Positions 8,423 to 16,566 of a DNA stretch of 64,000 bases are shown here, piece after piece. The stretch covers positions 177,782 through 241,781 of the forward strand of contig CATYLC010000001.1 of the NCBI GenBank assembly GCA_958408685.1. The letters run 5' to 3'. Position numbers and translations under genes: made by a program. Each line of letters begins with the position of its first letter. Within the stretch, counting starts at the first letter, position 1. The stretch is from an uncultured Collinsella sp. (GTDB lineage Bacteria; Actinomycetota; Coriobacteriia; Coriobacteriales; Coriobacteriaceae). The notes under the pieces are model-generated. The model saw nothing but the letters and a program-made list of their open reading frames with translations. It made no database searches and had not been told where the DNA came from.

Positions 8423-9586
8423 ATGGCCGATATCGAGGAACAGCCGTTACCGCGCACGTTTGAGGAGTTCAACGAGCAGCGCAAGGCGGCGTTTATTCGC
8501 GTTAAGGATTACAAGCAGGCGGGTAATCGCCTGGTCGGCTTTTTGTGCAGCTATACGCCGCTCGAGATTATCGATGCCGCGGGCGCTGCAAGTGTGGCCT
8601 TGTGCGGCACATCCGACGAGGTGATTCCCGAGGCCGAGAAGGTGCTGCCGGCAAACCTCTGCCCGCTCATCAAGTCGACGTACGGTTTTGCCTATTCGCA
8701 AAAGTGCCCGTTTACGTACTTTAGCGACATGATTATCGGCGAGACCACCTGCGACGGCAAGAAGAAGATGTACGAGCTGCTCAACGAACTCAAGCGCACG
8801 CACATTCTGCATCTTCCGCAGGGCCGCGATCGCGCCTACGAGCGCGAGGGCTGGTACGAGGAGTGCCGCCTGCTCAAGGAGGAGCTCGAGAACTTCTACG
8901 GTATTACGATCACCGATGACGACCTGCGCGCTGCCGTCCGTCGTCGCAACCGCCTGCGCGCGGCCCAGCTCGACATGTTTGCGCTGCAGGCCAACCAGCC
9001 GGCGGCTATGAGCGGCGTCGACCTGATGAGCACCATGTTTGCCGGCACGTTCAGCTTTGATATCGATGCCTATACGCAGCAGCTGGAGCAAAAGGTCGCC
9101 AAGCTGCGCGAGGCCTACGACGCGGGCGAGCGCCCGGTTGCGGCGGACGCCAAGCGCATTCTGATCACCGGTTGCCCGGTGGGCGGCGTGATCAACAAGA
9201 TCGGTCGCACCATCGAGTCCAACGGCGGTGTGGTCGTGTGTATGGACGACTGCTCGGGAGAGCGCACGGCGGCCATGATGATCGACCCGGAGGCTCCCGA
9301 CATCCTGCGCGCCATCGCCGACCGCTACCTCGACATTAACTGCTCGGTCATGACGCCCAATGACGGTCGTATGGACAACACCCTGGCCATGTGCGAGAAA
9401 TACCATGTCGACGGTGTGGTGGAGAATGTGCTCCAGGCGTGCCACACCTTTAACGTGGAGAGTGCCCGCATGCAGGAGGCTGTCGAGGGTGCGGGTATTC
9501 CGTATATGAAGATCGAGACCGATTACAGCAACGGCGACATGGGTCAGATCGAGACCCGCATCGCCGCCTTCATCGAAACCCTCTAG
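8423..9586 (+). CDS. Double-cubane-cluster protein, 2-hydroxyacyl-CoA dehydratase family, copy 2
   Basis: A 387-residue paralogue of the 1611-2894 product, without that protein's N-terminal extension of about 40 residues. The start at 8423 follows GAGAGGGGAA. Cysteine contexts match copy 1: [44 protein letters not shown] and LQACHTF. The same electron-accepting, iron-sulfur role is expected. It lies 155 nt before the activase, the likely ATP-dependent electron donor. Two non-identical copies suggest either different substrates or a heteromer. The natural substrate is unknown. Confidence 0.8.
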   Translation: MADIEEQPLPRTFEEFNEQRKAAFIRVKDYKQAGNRLVGFLCSYTPLEIIDAAGAASVALCGTSDEVIPEAEKVLPANLCPLIKSTYGFAYSQKCPFTYFSDMIIGETTCDGKKKMYELLNELKRTHILHLPQGRDRAYEREGWYEECRLLKEELENFYGITITDDDLRAAVRRRNRLRAAQLDMFALQANQPAAMSGVDLMSTMFAGTFSFDIDAYTQQLEQKVAKLREAYDAGERPVAADAKRILITGCPVGGVINKIGRTIESNGGVVVCMDDCSGERTAAMMIDPEAPDILRAIADRYLDINCSVMTPNDGRMDNTLAMCEKYHVDGVVENVLQACHTFNVESARMQEAVEGAGIPYMKIETDYSNGDMGQIETRIAAFIETL

Positions 9587-9689
9587 CTTCCTCAGGCACC
9601 GGATCTTGCCCCTCAAACCGTCGCTTGCGTACCCAAAGTACGCTGCGCTCCTCTTTCGGGGCAATCTCCGGCACCTGAGAAACCTAGAG
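9581..9689. repeat. Long imperfect hairpin element between the double-cubane protein and activase genes
   Basis: Nested inverted segments CTCTAG/CTAGAG, CTCAGGCACCGGA/TCCGGCACCTGAG (one mismatch) and GCCCC/GGGGC surround a core with an apical stem GCGTAC-CCAAA-GTACGC. The outermost arm includes the TAG stop of the upstream gene. A smaller stem, GGCGC/GCGCC, follows at 9694-9709. No T-run follows, so simple termination is unlikely. Confidence 0.65.
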
Positions 9690-9741
9690 CTAAGGCGCCT
9701 GAACGCGCCACTGTCTATGATGTTTAGATTGGGAGAGAGCC

Positions 9742-10506
9742 ATGATAGGGATCGGGATCGATATCGGGTCTACGGCGGCTAAGGCTGCTGTGGTCGATGG
9801 GGAGGGTTCGGTGGCATGGACGTGCGTGCAGCCAACCGGGTTCTCCTCGGTCGATGCGGCCGAGCGTCTGCGCGGCGAGCTTGCCGCGGCTGGCTATGAC
9901 GTGACTGCCGACGACGTGCGCGTGATCGCGACCGGCTACGGTCGTGTCGCCGTTCCCTATGCGCACAAGGTCGTGACCGAGATCACCTGCCACGGTACCG
10001 GTGCCGTGCGCCTGTTTGGCGATCACGGCACGGTGATCGACGTGGGCGGTCAGGACACCAAGGTCATTCAGCTTAAAAGTGGCCGCGTGGCCAAGTTTGC
10101 CATGAACGACAAGTGCGCCGCCGGCACGGGGCGCTTTTTGGAGATCATGGCCGACCGCCTGGGCATTTCCCAGCAGCAGATGGCCGACCTGGCGCGTTCC
10201 GGCGAGCCCACCAAGATCAGCAGCATGTGCACCGTGTTTGCCGAAAGCGAGGTCATCAGCCTGATCGGCCGCGGTGAGCCGCGCGAGAACATTGCGCGTG
10301 GCGTGATCGACAGCGTGGTCTCGCGCGTGGCGACCATGGCCGGGCAGGCCGCGGGCTCCCCGTACTATCTGACCGGCGGTTTGTGTGAGAACGCCTTCGT
10401 GGTGGAGCGGTTGGGCGAGCTACTGGGGTCGCCGGTGACCACCTCGCCCCAGGCTCGCTTTGCCGGAGCGATCGGCGCGGCGATTCGCGCCGCCGCCTTG
10501 GCCTAG
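9742..10506 (+). CDS. Acyl-CoA dehydratase activase (BadF/HgdC ATPase family)
   Basis: A 254-residue member of the ASKHA-fold activases that use ATP to fire electrons into HgdB-type proteins. The N-terminal phosphate loop GIDIGSTAAKAAV is at about residues 4-16. ATGYGR, DVGGQDTKV and NDKCAAGTGRFLE follow; the Cys in KCAAGTG and one in SSMCTVFAESE are the pair expected to hold a [4Fe-4S] cluster across the dimer. GGAGAGAG precedes the ATG. It is the only activase in the window and so probably serves both double-cubane proteins. Confidence 0.88.
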   Translation: MIGIGIDIGSTAAKAAVVDGEGSVAWTCVQPTGFSSVDAAERLRGELAAAGYDVTADDVRVIATGYGRVAVPYAHKVVTEITCHGTGAVRLFGDHGTVIDVGGQDTKVIQLKSGRVAKFAMNDKCAAGTGRFLEIMADRLGISQQQMADLARSGEPTKISSMCTVFAESEVISLIGRGEPRENIARGVIDSVVSRVATMAGQAAGSPYYLTGGLCENAFVVERLGELLGSPVTTSPQARFAGAIGAAIRAAALA

Positions 10507-10520
10507 GGGTGTACCGCGAC

Positions 10521-11738
10521 ATGCGCATCCTCAATATCTCGGCACAAAAACCAGATAGCACCGGCAGTGGCACCTACCTTGCCGCGCTTGTGCGCGAGCA
10601 GATCGAGACGGGGCATCGCGCCGCCGTGCTTTGCGGCGCGGCACCGGGTGATACCCAAGGCGAGCTGGACCGGCGTGCTGCCGTGTTTGCCGTACCGTTC
10701 GAGTCGCCCGAGCTGCCGTTTCCCATCTGCGGTATGTCCGATGTCATGCCCTATCCCTCCACACGCTATCGTGACCTGACGCCTTCGATGCTCAAGGCAT
10801 TTGAGCGGGCATTTGCTGCTGCAATCGATCGGGCGGTGGCTGAGTTTCGGCCCGATCTGGTGCTTTGCCATCACCTGTATCTGGTGACCGCATTGGCGCG
10901 CGAGTGCGTCCGGGGCGTGCCGGTTGTTGCCGTGTGCCATTCGACCGATCTGCGCCAGCTGCGTTCGCATGCGCTCGAGCGCGATCGCATCGTACGTGCG
11001 GTTCGTCGGCTCGATGCCGTCTTTGCGCTCCATGCTGAGCAGGCTGAGCAGATTGGCCTGGTGTGCGGCGTCGATGCCGATCGCATCCACGTGATTGGGA
11101 CGGGCTACGACCATTGCGTCTTCTGCCGCGACGCAAGCGTGGCGAGGCAGCCGGGATCGCTTGTGTACGTGGGCAAGATTTGCTTTAAAAAGGGCGTCGA
11201 GTCGCTGGTTCGAGCTGTGTCATTGCCGATTGACGATGGCGTCCGCCCATCTGGCCTGGTACTTGTGGGCGGCCGCGGGGACGATGCCGAGTACGCGCGT
11301 ATCGAGCGCTTGACCGCGGCCTCGGATGTGCCGGTGACGCTGGCGGGGCGCTTGGATAGCGATGGGCTCGTGCGTGCCTACCGCAGTTCCGTCGTCTTTG
11401 TGCTGCCTTCGTTTTACGAGGGTCTGCCGCTCGTGACGATTGAGGCCCTCGCGTGCGGCTGCAAAGTTGTGGCGACCGATTTGCCCGGCGTTCGCCCCTG
11501 GATGGAGGCGATGCTTCCCGGTGCTCCTGTGACGTGGGTGGCGTCGCCGCGTATGACGGATGTCGACACGCCCGTGGCGGCCGACCTTCCGTTGTTTGAG
11601 CGCGCACTGGCAGATGCTATCGCGCTGGCGCTTGCGGCGCCGCCTTCGACGTTCGAGCCGTCAGCGGTCTCTTGGGAAGCGTGCCTGGGGCGTATACTTA
11701 AAGTCGTTGATTTGTTGGAAGGGGGTTCGTATGGCTGA
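10521..11738 (+). CDS. Glycosyltransferase, GT4-like
   Basis: A 405-residue GT-B fold enzyme. The N-terminal half has a TGSGTYLAALV acceptor-domain loop. The C-terminal half has VGKICFKKGVESL, LAGRLDSDGLVRAYRSS and the E-x7-E region FYEGLPLVTIEALACG, the nucleotide-sugar site of family 4. I prefer ATG 10521, with AGGGGT 10 nt upstream, over an in-frame GTG at 10509. The gene sits tightly between the activase and selD and overlaps selD by 8 nt, an odd place for a sugar transferase. Donor and acceptor are unknown. Confidence 0.75.
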   Translation: MRILNISAQKPDSTGSGTYLAALVREQIETGHRAAVLCGAAPGDTQGELDRRAAVFAVPFESPELPFPICGMSDVMPYPSTRYRDLTPSMLKAFERAFAAAIDRAVAEFRPDLVLCHHLYLVTALARECVRGVPVVAVCHSTDLRQLRSHALERDRIVRAVRRLDAVFALHAEQAEQIGLVCGVDADRIHVIGTGYDHCVFCRDASVARQPGSLVYVGKICFKKGVESLVRAVSLPIDDGVRPSGLVLVGGRGDDAEYARIERLTAASDVPVTLAGRLDSDGLVRAYRSSVVFVLPSFYEGLPLVTIEALACGCKVVATDLPGVRPWMEAMLPGAPVTWVASPRMTDVDTPVAADLPLFERALADAIALALAAPPSTFEPSAVSWEACLGRILKVVDLLEGGSYG

Positions 11739-12780
11739 CGATCAGATTAAGCTCACGTCTATGACTGCCGCGAGCGGTTGAGCCGCTAAGCTGGCTCCCG
11801 GAGCCCTCGCCCAGGTCCTGGGCGACTTGCCCAATGTGCATAACGACAACCTGCTCGTGGGGTTCGATACCTCCGACGATGCGAGCGTCTTTCGCGTAGG
11901 GGAGAACCTGGGGCTCGTGCAGTCCATCGACTTCTTTCCGCCGATGGTCGACGACCCGTTTCTGTTTGGCCAGATTGCCGCGGCAAACTCACTGTCGGAC
12001 ATCTACGCCATGGGCGGGCGGCCGAGCCATGCCATGAACTTGCTGTGCATCCCGAGCTGTCTGGGCGTTGAGGTTGCCGGTCGGATTCTGGCGGGCGGCG
12101 CCGACAAGTGCGTCGAGGCGGGTTGCTCCATCGCGGGCGGCCACACCATCAACGACGACGAGCCCAAGTATGGCCTGTCCGTGAGCGGGTTTGTCGCGCT
12201 TGACCGTATGCTCGCCAACAGCGGCGCGCGCGTGGGCGATGCGTTGCTGCTGACCAAGGCGGTTGGCTCGGGCATCATCACCACGGCCATTAAGGGCGAG
12301 CTCATCGAGCAGGACGAGGCCGCAGCCGTGTTTGACTCGATGCGTACCCTCAACGAGGCCCCGATTCGTCTGGCCGAGGGACTCGAGCTTCACGGCTGTA
12401 CTGACATTACGGGCTTTGGTCTGATCGGGCATGCGTGCGAGATGGCCGAGGGCTCGGGCGTGCAGGTTGAGCTTGCGTCGGGGGCGGTGCCGCTCTTTGA
12501 CCAGGTGCTCGACATGGCGCGTCTGGGCATTATCCCCGCGGGCTCCTACCGCAACCAGGACTTCTTTGGCCCGCGCGTGGCTGCCGACGAAGACCTGGAG
12601 CCGGGCATGTTGGATGCGCTGTACGATCCGCAGACGTCTGGTGGCCTGCTCATCGCGGCACCTGCTGCCGATGTGGATGAGCTTGCGCGCCGTCTGCATG
12701 CCGAAGGGCGTATTGCCGCCGTCGTCGGTCGCGTGTGCGAGCCGGTGCCAGGCGGTCCTGCCGTCCACGTTGTCCGTTAA
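11731..12780 (+). CDS. selD: Selenide, water dikinase; selenoprotein with in-frame TGA (Sec17)
   Basis: Makes selenophosphate from selenide and ATP, the selenium donor for tRNA-Sec. The ATG at 11731 follows GGAAGGGGG. The frame runs through a TGA at 11779-11781 (codon 17) and then on to a TAA at 12780, giving 349 residues. Residues around it read TAASG-U-AAK, so Sec takes the place of the catalytic Cys17 of the E. coli enzyme and the conserved Lys20 follows. Downstream family motifs DNLLVGFDTSDDASVF and SIDFFPPMVDDPF are intact. Reading only from the ATG-like codon at 11827 would delete the active site. The start overlaps the glycosyltransferase stop. Sec in SelD is known in other bacteria. 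Confidence 0.95.
11773..11824 (+). promoter_or_regulatory. Candidate bacterial SECIS region of selD
   Basis: Three stems lie in the recoding window. AGCGG (11773-11777) pairs with CCGCT (11783-11787), which puts the TGA in the loop. GGCTC (11793-11797) pairs with GAGCC (11801-11805), with its loop 17 nt after the TGA. CGCCCAG (11808-11814) pairs with CTGGGCG (11818-11824), with GTC in the loop 34 nt after the TGA. The second fits the usual SelB spacing best; the third is the most stable and has a G-first loop. Which is used cannot be decided from one sequence. Confidence 0.55.
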
Positions 12781-12837
12781 CGACACGTTTATTGAGCTAT
12801 GTACCGTTTTAAAACGATTTATTCGAAAGGAAAAACT

Positions 12838-13464
12838 ATGTCTACCAAGATTGAAGTCAATGCCATGGGCGATGCCTGCCCGCTGCCCGTCGTCAAGACG
12901 CTCAAGGCCCTCAAGCAGCTCAATGGCGAGGGCGCCGTCGTGACCGCGGTCGACAACGAGACCGCCGTCAAGAACATCTCCAAGATGGCGCAGGAAAAGG
13001 GCTGCACGGCCTCGGTCGAGAAGGTTTCTGACGCCGAGTGGCACGTGACTGTCGCGACCGCCGGTGCCGTGACCGTTGCGGACCCCGAGCAGGACGGTGC
13101 CGCTTTCTGCGACGCCAGCGCCGGCAAGGGCAAACTCGTCATTTCCGTCTACACCGACTGCATGGGCCGTGGCGACGACGAGTTGGGCCACAAGCTCATG
13201 AAGGCCTTCATCTTTGCCGTGACGCAGCAGGAGGAGTTGCCCGCGACCATGCTGTTCTATAACGGCGGCGCCAAGCTCACTGTCGAGGGCTCGCCGGTGC
13301 TCGATGACCTGAAGGGCCTGGCCGAGCAGGGCGTCGAGATTCTCACCTGCGGTACCTGCCTCGACCACTATGGCATTAAAGACCAGCTTGCGGTGGGCGA
13401 AGTCACCAACATGTACGTGATCGTGGAGAAGATGGAGCAGGCCGTGCGCGTCGTGCGCCCGTAG
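12838..13464 (+). CDS. yedF: YedF-like selenium metabolism protein (TusA-like plus DsrE-like domains)
   Basis: A 208-residue two-domain protein. The N-terminal TusA/SirA-like domain has the CPLPVV motif (about residues 14-19), whose Cys carries persulfide or selenide in relatives. The C-terminal DsrE-like domain contains DCMGRGDDELG and ILTCGTCLDHYG. This composition defines the YedF family found beside selD in selenium-using bacteria. The ATG at 12838 follows GAAAGG and lies 57 nt after selD. It probably moves reduced selenium or sulfur between the desulfurase and SelD or a selenium-dependent Mo enzyme. Confidence 0.87.
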   Translation: MSTKIEVNAMGDACPLPVVKTLKALKQLNGEGAVVTAVDNETAVKNISKMAQEKGCTASVEKVSDAEWHVTVATAGAVTVADPEQDGAAFCDASAGKGKLVISVYTDCMGRGDDELGHKLMKAFIFAVTQQEELPATMLFYNGGAKLTVEGSPVLDDLKGLAEQGVEILTCGTCLDHYGIKDQLAVGEVTNMYVIVEKMEQAVRVVRP

Positions 13465-13483
13465 CGTATTGGTTGGAGTTGCC

Positions 13484-13735
13484 ATGAGGGAGAAGCGCCC
13501 GGCGCTTGTCATCACGTTTCCCACCACGGCGGCCGCCATGGGTTGCGAGTCCCTGTGCATCGAGCGCGGTCTTCCCGGGCGAACGATTCCCGTGCCCGGG
13601 GAGGTCGCTGCCGGCTGCGGTCTGGCGTGGAAAGCCCTGCCTTCAGATGAGGAACTGCTACGCGGCGAGCTTGCCGCGGCGGGCGTTCCCACCGAGGGCT
13701 ATACCGTGATCGATATGTGGGAGGTCGTGCGATGA
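13484..13735 (+). CDS. DUF3343 protein, putative Se/S carrier
   Basis: An 83-residue cytosolic protein of the DUF3343 family. Features are ITFPTTAAAMGCESLC near the N terminus, GRTIPVPGEVAAGCGL in the middle, and conserved cysteines in both. The family occurs with YedF and class V desulfurases and is thought to be a small sulfur or selenium carrier. The stop overlaps the start of the desulfurase gene (ATGA), so the two are translationally coupled. A second, longer member occurs at 41343-41738. Confidence 0.82.
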   Translation: MREKRPALVITFPTTAAAMGCESLCIERGLPGRTIPVPGEVAAGCGLAWKALPSDEELLRGELAAAGVPTEGYTVIDMWEVVR

Positions 13736-14871
13736 TCTATCTGGATAACGCGGCTACGACCATGCACAAGCCGCAGACGGTCATCGATGCCGTGACACAG
13801 GCGATGTGCTCGCTCGGCAATGCCGGGCGCGGCGCCACGTCGGGTGCCCTCGATGCCGCTCGTACGATTCACGCTTGCCGTGCCAAGCTTGCACGCTTGC
13901 TGGGTTGCCCGAGGGCGGACCATGTGTGCTTTACGCCCAACTCTACGGCGGCGCTCAACACCGCCATTTGTGGCGTGGTGCGCCCCGGCGACCGCGTGGT
14001 CACGACGGTGCTCGAGCATAACTCCGTGCTGCGTCCGCTCAACCGCCTGGCAGCGGAGCGGGGCGTGACCGTTGAGCATGCGGGCTGTGACGGAAACGGT
14101 GTGCTCGACTACGACGAACTCGAGCGGCTTGTCACGCCGGATACGTGTGCCGTGGTGGTGACGCATGCCTCCAACGTGACCGGCAACGCGGTCGACATTG
14201 CGCGCGTGGCGGCCATGGCCCATACGGCCGGTGCGCTGGTGATCGTTGACGCCTCTCAGTCTGCCGGCACGGCGCATATTGATATGCACGCCATGGGGCT
14301 CGATGTTGTGTGCTTTACCGGCCACAAAGGGCTCATGGGACCTCAAGGCACCGGCGGCCTGGCCGTGGCGGATGGCGTTGACGTGGCTCCGTGGGCCATG
14401 GGCGGCACCGGCGTGCACAGCTTTGATGCGCTGCAGCCGCTTGAGTGGCCCACGCGCCTTGAGGCGGGCACGCTCAACGGCCACGGCATCGCGGGACTTT
14501 CTGCCGGTCTCGACTTTATCGAGGCACAAGGCGGGGTCGAGGCGATTGCGGCGCATGAGCGTTCGCTTGCGGAGCGCTTCCTCGCCGGTGTTCGCGAAAT
14601 CCCCGGCATTGCGCTCTACGGTGCGTTTGACCAGCCCGTGCGCTCGGCGATCGTCTCACTCAACGTGGGTGATATCGACTCTGCCGAGATCTCGGACGCG
14701 CTTATGCAAGGGTGGGGGATTGCGACGCGCCCCGGCGCCCATTGCGCTCCGCTCATGCACCGCGCGCTGGGGACCGAGCGCCAGGGCGTCGTCCGCTTCT
14801 CGTTTGGGTATTTCAATACGGACGAGGAAGTTGGCACCGCGATTGATGCTTTGCGCGATTTAGCCTGCTAA
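13732..14871 (+). CDS. Cysteine desulfurase / selenocysteine lyase-like, class V aminotransferase fold
   Basis: A 379-residue PLP enzyme that removes sulfur from cysteine or selenium from selenocysteine. The N terminus MIYLDNAATT is typical, the PLP lysine is K199 in TGHKGLMGPQG, and the active-site loop RPGAHCAPLMH carries C338. It belongs to the subgroup encoded with YedF and DUF3343 rather than the IscS/NifS housekeeping group, as judged from context and the compact C terminus. Start and preceding stop overlap by 4 nt. The likely role is to supply reduced Se or S to SelD or a Mo enzyme. Confidence 0.88.
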   Translation: MIYLDNAATTMHKPQTVIDAVTQAMCSLGNAGRGATSGALDAARTIHACRAKLARLLGCPRADHVCFTPNSTAALNTAICGVVRPGDRVVTTVLEHNSVLRPLNRLAAERGVTVEHAGCDGNGVLDYDELERLVTPDTCAVVVTHASNVTGNAVDIARVAAMAHTAGALVIVDASQSAGTAHIDMHAMGLDVVCFTGHKGLMGPQGTGGLAVADGVDVAPWAMGGTGVHSFDALQPLEWPTRLEAGTLNGHGIAGLSAGLDFIEAQGGVEAIAAHERSLAERFLAGVREIPGIALYGAFDQPVRSAIVSLNVGDIDSAEISDALMQGWGIATRPGAHCAPLMHRALGTERQGVVRFSFGYFNTDEEVGTAIDALRDLAC

Positions 14872-14894
14872 AGCTGCTAGACCGTTTATACTTG

Positions 14895-14924
14895 CGGGAC
14901 GGGCCTTTTTCCCGTCCCGTTTTT
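14895..14924 (+). terminator. Rho-independent terminator of the selenium operon
   Basis: CGGGACGGG (14895-14903) pairs perfectly with CCCGTCCCG (14911-14919) around CCTTTTT, followed by TTTTT. It closes the run that starts at the double-cubane genes. Confidence 0.9.
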
Positions 14925-14947
14925 GCTTCGACCCGAAAGGTGTGCCT

Positions 14948-16306
14948 ATGGCCTCATCCGCACCGCGCGGTCTGCGCTCCGACCATGTCGTTACCGTCGG
15001 CATCGCCCTGTTCTCGATGCTCTTTGGCGCCGGCAACCTTATTATTCCGCCGCTGCTGGCGCTGCAGGCAGGCTCTGCCACGCCGGTCGCCATGCTCGGC
15101 TTTCTGATTGCCGCCATCGGCCTGCCCGTCATGGGATTTATTGCCGTCGCGCTTGCCGGAACGGCGCGCGAGCTTGCCGGCCGCGTGCACCCCAAGTTTG
15201 GTGAGTTCTTTGTCGCGGCGGTGTATCTGGCCATCGGCCCGTGCCTGGCCATTCCGCGCACGAGCTCCACGGCCTTCGAGATGCTGGTGCCGCTGCTGCC
15301 CGAGGGCGTTTCGCTCGGCACGGCTCGCCTGGTGTTCGCCATCGGGTTCTTCGTAGTCGCGTTTGTGCTCACGCTGCGCCCGGGTGTCATCACACGCGTG
15401 CTCGGCCGCATTACGGGCCCCGCGCTTATCGCGCTCATCGTGCTGGTTGTGGGTGCTGCCGTGATCTCGCCGCTGGGACCGGCTGCCGCGCCTCAGGCTC
15501 CCTACGATGCGGGCGCTGCCGTGCAAGGCTTTTTGACCGGCTACCAGACCATGGACCTGCTTGCGTCGCTCGCCTTTGGCATCATCATCGCCGAGACCAT
15601 CCACGAGTTGGGCGTTACCGACGATAGGCGCGTGGCCTTCGAGATCTCGCGTTCGGGTGTGATCGCCGGCGTGCTCATGGCCATCATCTACTGCGGCCTG
15701 GCGCTTGCCGGAATGCAACTCGGCACGGTTATGCCCGATGCCACCAACGGCGCTGCCATCCTCGCTCGTTCGGCCTCCATGCATTTTGGGCTTGCTGGCA
15801 CGGTCGTGGTCTTCGCCATCTTCTTCCTCGCCTGCATGAACGTGTGCATCGGTCTTATTAGCTGCTGCTCGCGCTATTTCTGTGAGACGTACGTAGTTGA
15901 AGGGGGAGCGGAGGCTTCCGAGGAGGCCATGCGCCGCCCCTTCGCGATCCTCGCCTTTGTGTTCGCGGCGTTTTCGTGCGTGCTCTCCAACGTGGGCCTC
16001 GATGTGATCCTTATGTTCTCGGTGCCTATGCTCAATGCCCTGTACCCCGTTGCCATTGTGCTGGTACTTATGGGCCTGGTGCACGGCTTTTGCGACGCTC
16101 ATCCGCAGGTGTGGGTCTGGGTCGGCGGTGTGGTCGCGGTGCAGAGCGTGATCACCTCGGTCCGCGATGCGTTCTTTGCGGGCGCGTGGCTGCCGTTCGA
16201 TGCGTTGCCGCTGGCAGATATCGGTGCTGCGTGGGCACCGGTTGCTGTGGTGGCATTTGTGATCGGTCTGCTCCATAGTCATTTTGTCGCACATTCGAGG
16301 AGCTAA
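14948..16306 (+). CDS. brnQ: Branched-chain amino acid transport system II carrier protein
   Basis: A 452-residue multi-pass membrane protein of the LIVCS family, which imports Leu, Ile and Val by cation symport. The family N-terminal signature GIALFSMLFGAGNLIIPPLL covers the first segment; GPCLAIPRTSSTAFEM and GFLTGYQTMDLLASLAFG are further BrnQ hallmarks. About 12 hydrophobic segments are visible. The ATG at 14948 follows CGAAAGG; a GTG two codons earlier is less likely. It follows the selenium operon terminator closely and stands alone. Confidence 0.9.
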   Translation: MASSAPRGLRSDHVVTVGIALFSMLFGAGNLIIPPLLALQAGSATPVAMLGFLIAAIGLPVMGFIAVALAGTARELAGRVHPKFGEFFVAAVYLAIGPCLAIPRTSSTAFEMLVPLLPEGVSLGTARLVFAIGFFVVAFVLTLRPGVITRVLGRITGPALIALIVLVVGAAVISPLGPAAAPQAPYDAGAAVQGFLTGYQTMDLLASLAFGIIIAETIHELGVTDDRRVAFEISRSGVIAGVLMAIIYCGLALAGMQLGTVMPDATNGAAILARSASMHFGLAGTVVVFAIFFLACMNVCIGLISCCSRYFCETYVVEGGAEASEEAMRRPFAILAFVFAAFSCVLSNVGLDVILMFSVPMLNALYPVAIVLVLMGLVHGFCDAHPQVWVWVGGVVAVQSVITSVRDAFFAGAWLPFDALPLADIGAAWAPVAVVAFVIGLLHSHFVAHSRS

Positions 16307-16317
16307 GGCATCAATGC

Positions 16318-16346
16318 TTGCACAGGCGGGGAGTCTCCCCTATAAT
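16318..16346 (+). promoter_or_regulatory. Strong promoter for the tRNA-Pro/tRNA-Gly unit
   Basis: TTGCAC (16318-16323) and TATAAT (16341-16346) are separated by 17 nt, close to the sigma-70-type consensus. The first tRNA starts about 45 nt after the predicted +1. Confidence 0.75.
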
Positions 16347-16397
16347 TTCCTTCGCTTTGGGACACGCAAGGTTTAGACCTTAGCTGCTCAACACCTT

Positions 16398-16474
16398 CGG
16401 GACGTGGCGCAGTTTGGTAGCGCGCCTGCTTTGGGAGCAGGATGTCGCAGGTTCAAATCCTGTCGTCCCGACCA
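16398..16474 (+). tRNA. tRNA-Pro (anticodon TGG)
   Basis: A 77-nt cloverleaf. The acceptor CGGGACG pairs with CGTCCCG, the anticodon arm CCTGC-TTTGGGA-GCAGG presents TGG, the T-arm has GTTCAAATC, and CCA is encoded (16472-16474). Confidence 0.96.
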
Positions 16475-16480
16475 TATCTT

Positions 16481-16554
16481 GCGGGCGTAGTTCAATGGTA
16501 GAACCCCAGCCTTCCAAGCTGATGACGCGGGTTCGATTCCCGTCGCCCGCTCCA
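16481..16554 (+). tRNA. tRNA-Gly (anticodon TCC)
   Basis: A 74-nt cloverleaf. The acceptor GCGGGCG pairs with CGCCCGC, the anticodon loop CTTCCAA in the CAGC...GCTG arm presents TCC, the T-loop is GGTTCGATTCC, and CCA is encoded (16552-16554). It lies 6 nt after tRNA-Pro and is probably cotranscribed with it. Confidence 0.96.
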
Positions 16555-16566
16555 TAGGATAGTTTT

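Noticed and set aside
11827..12780. Short selD starting at 11827
   Set aside because: It lacks the active-site segment. A start at 11731 with a ribosome site and an in-frame TGA at the catalytic position gives a full-length family member.
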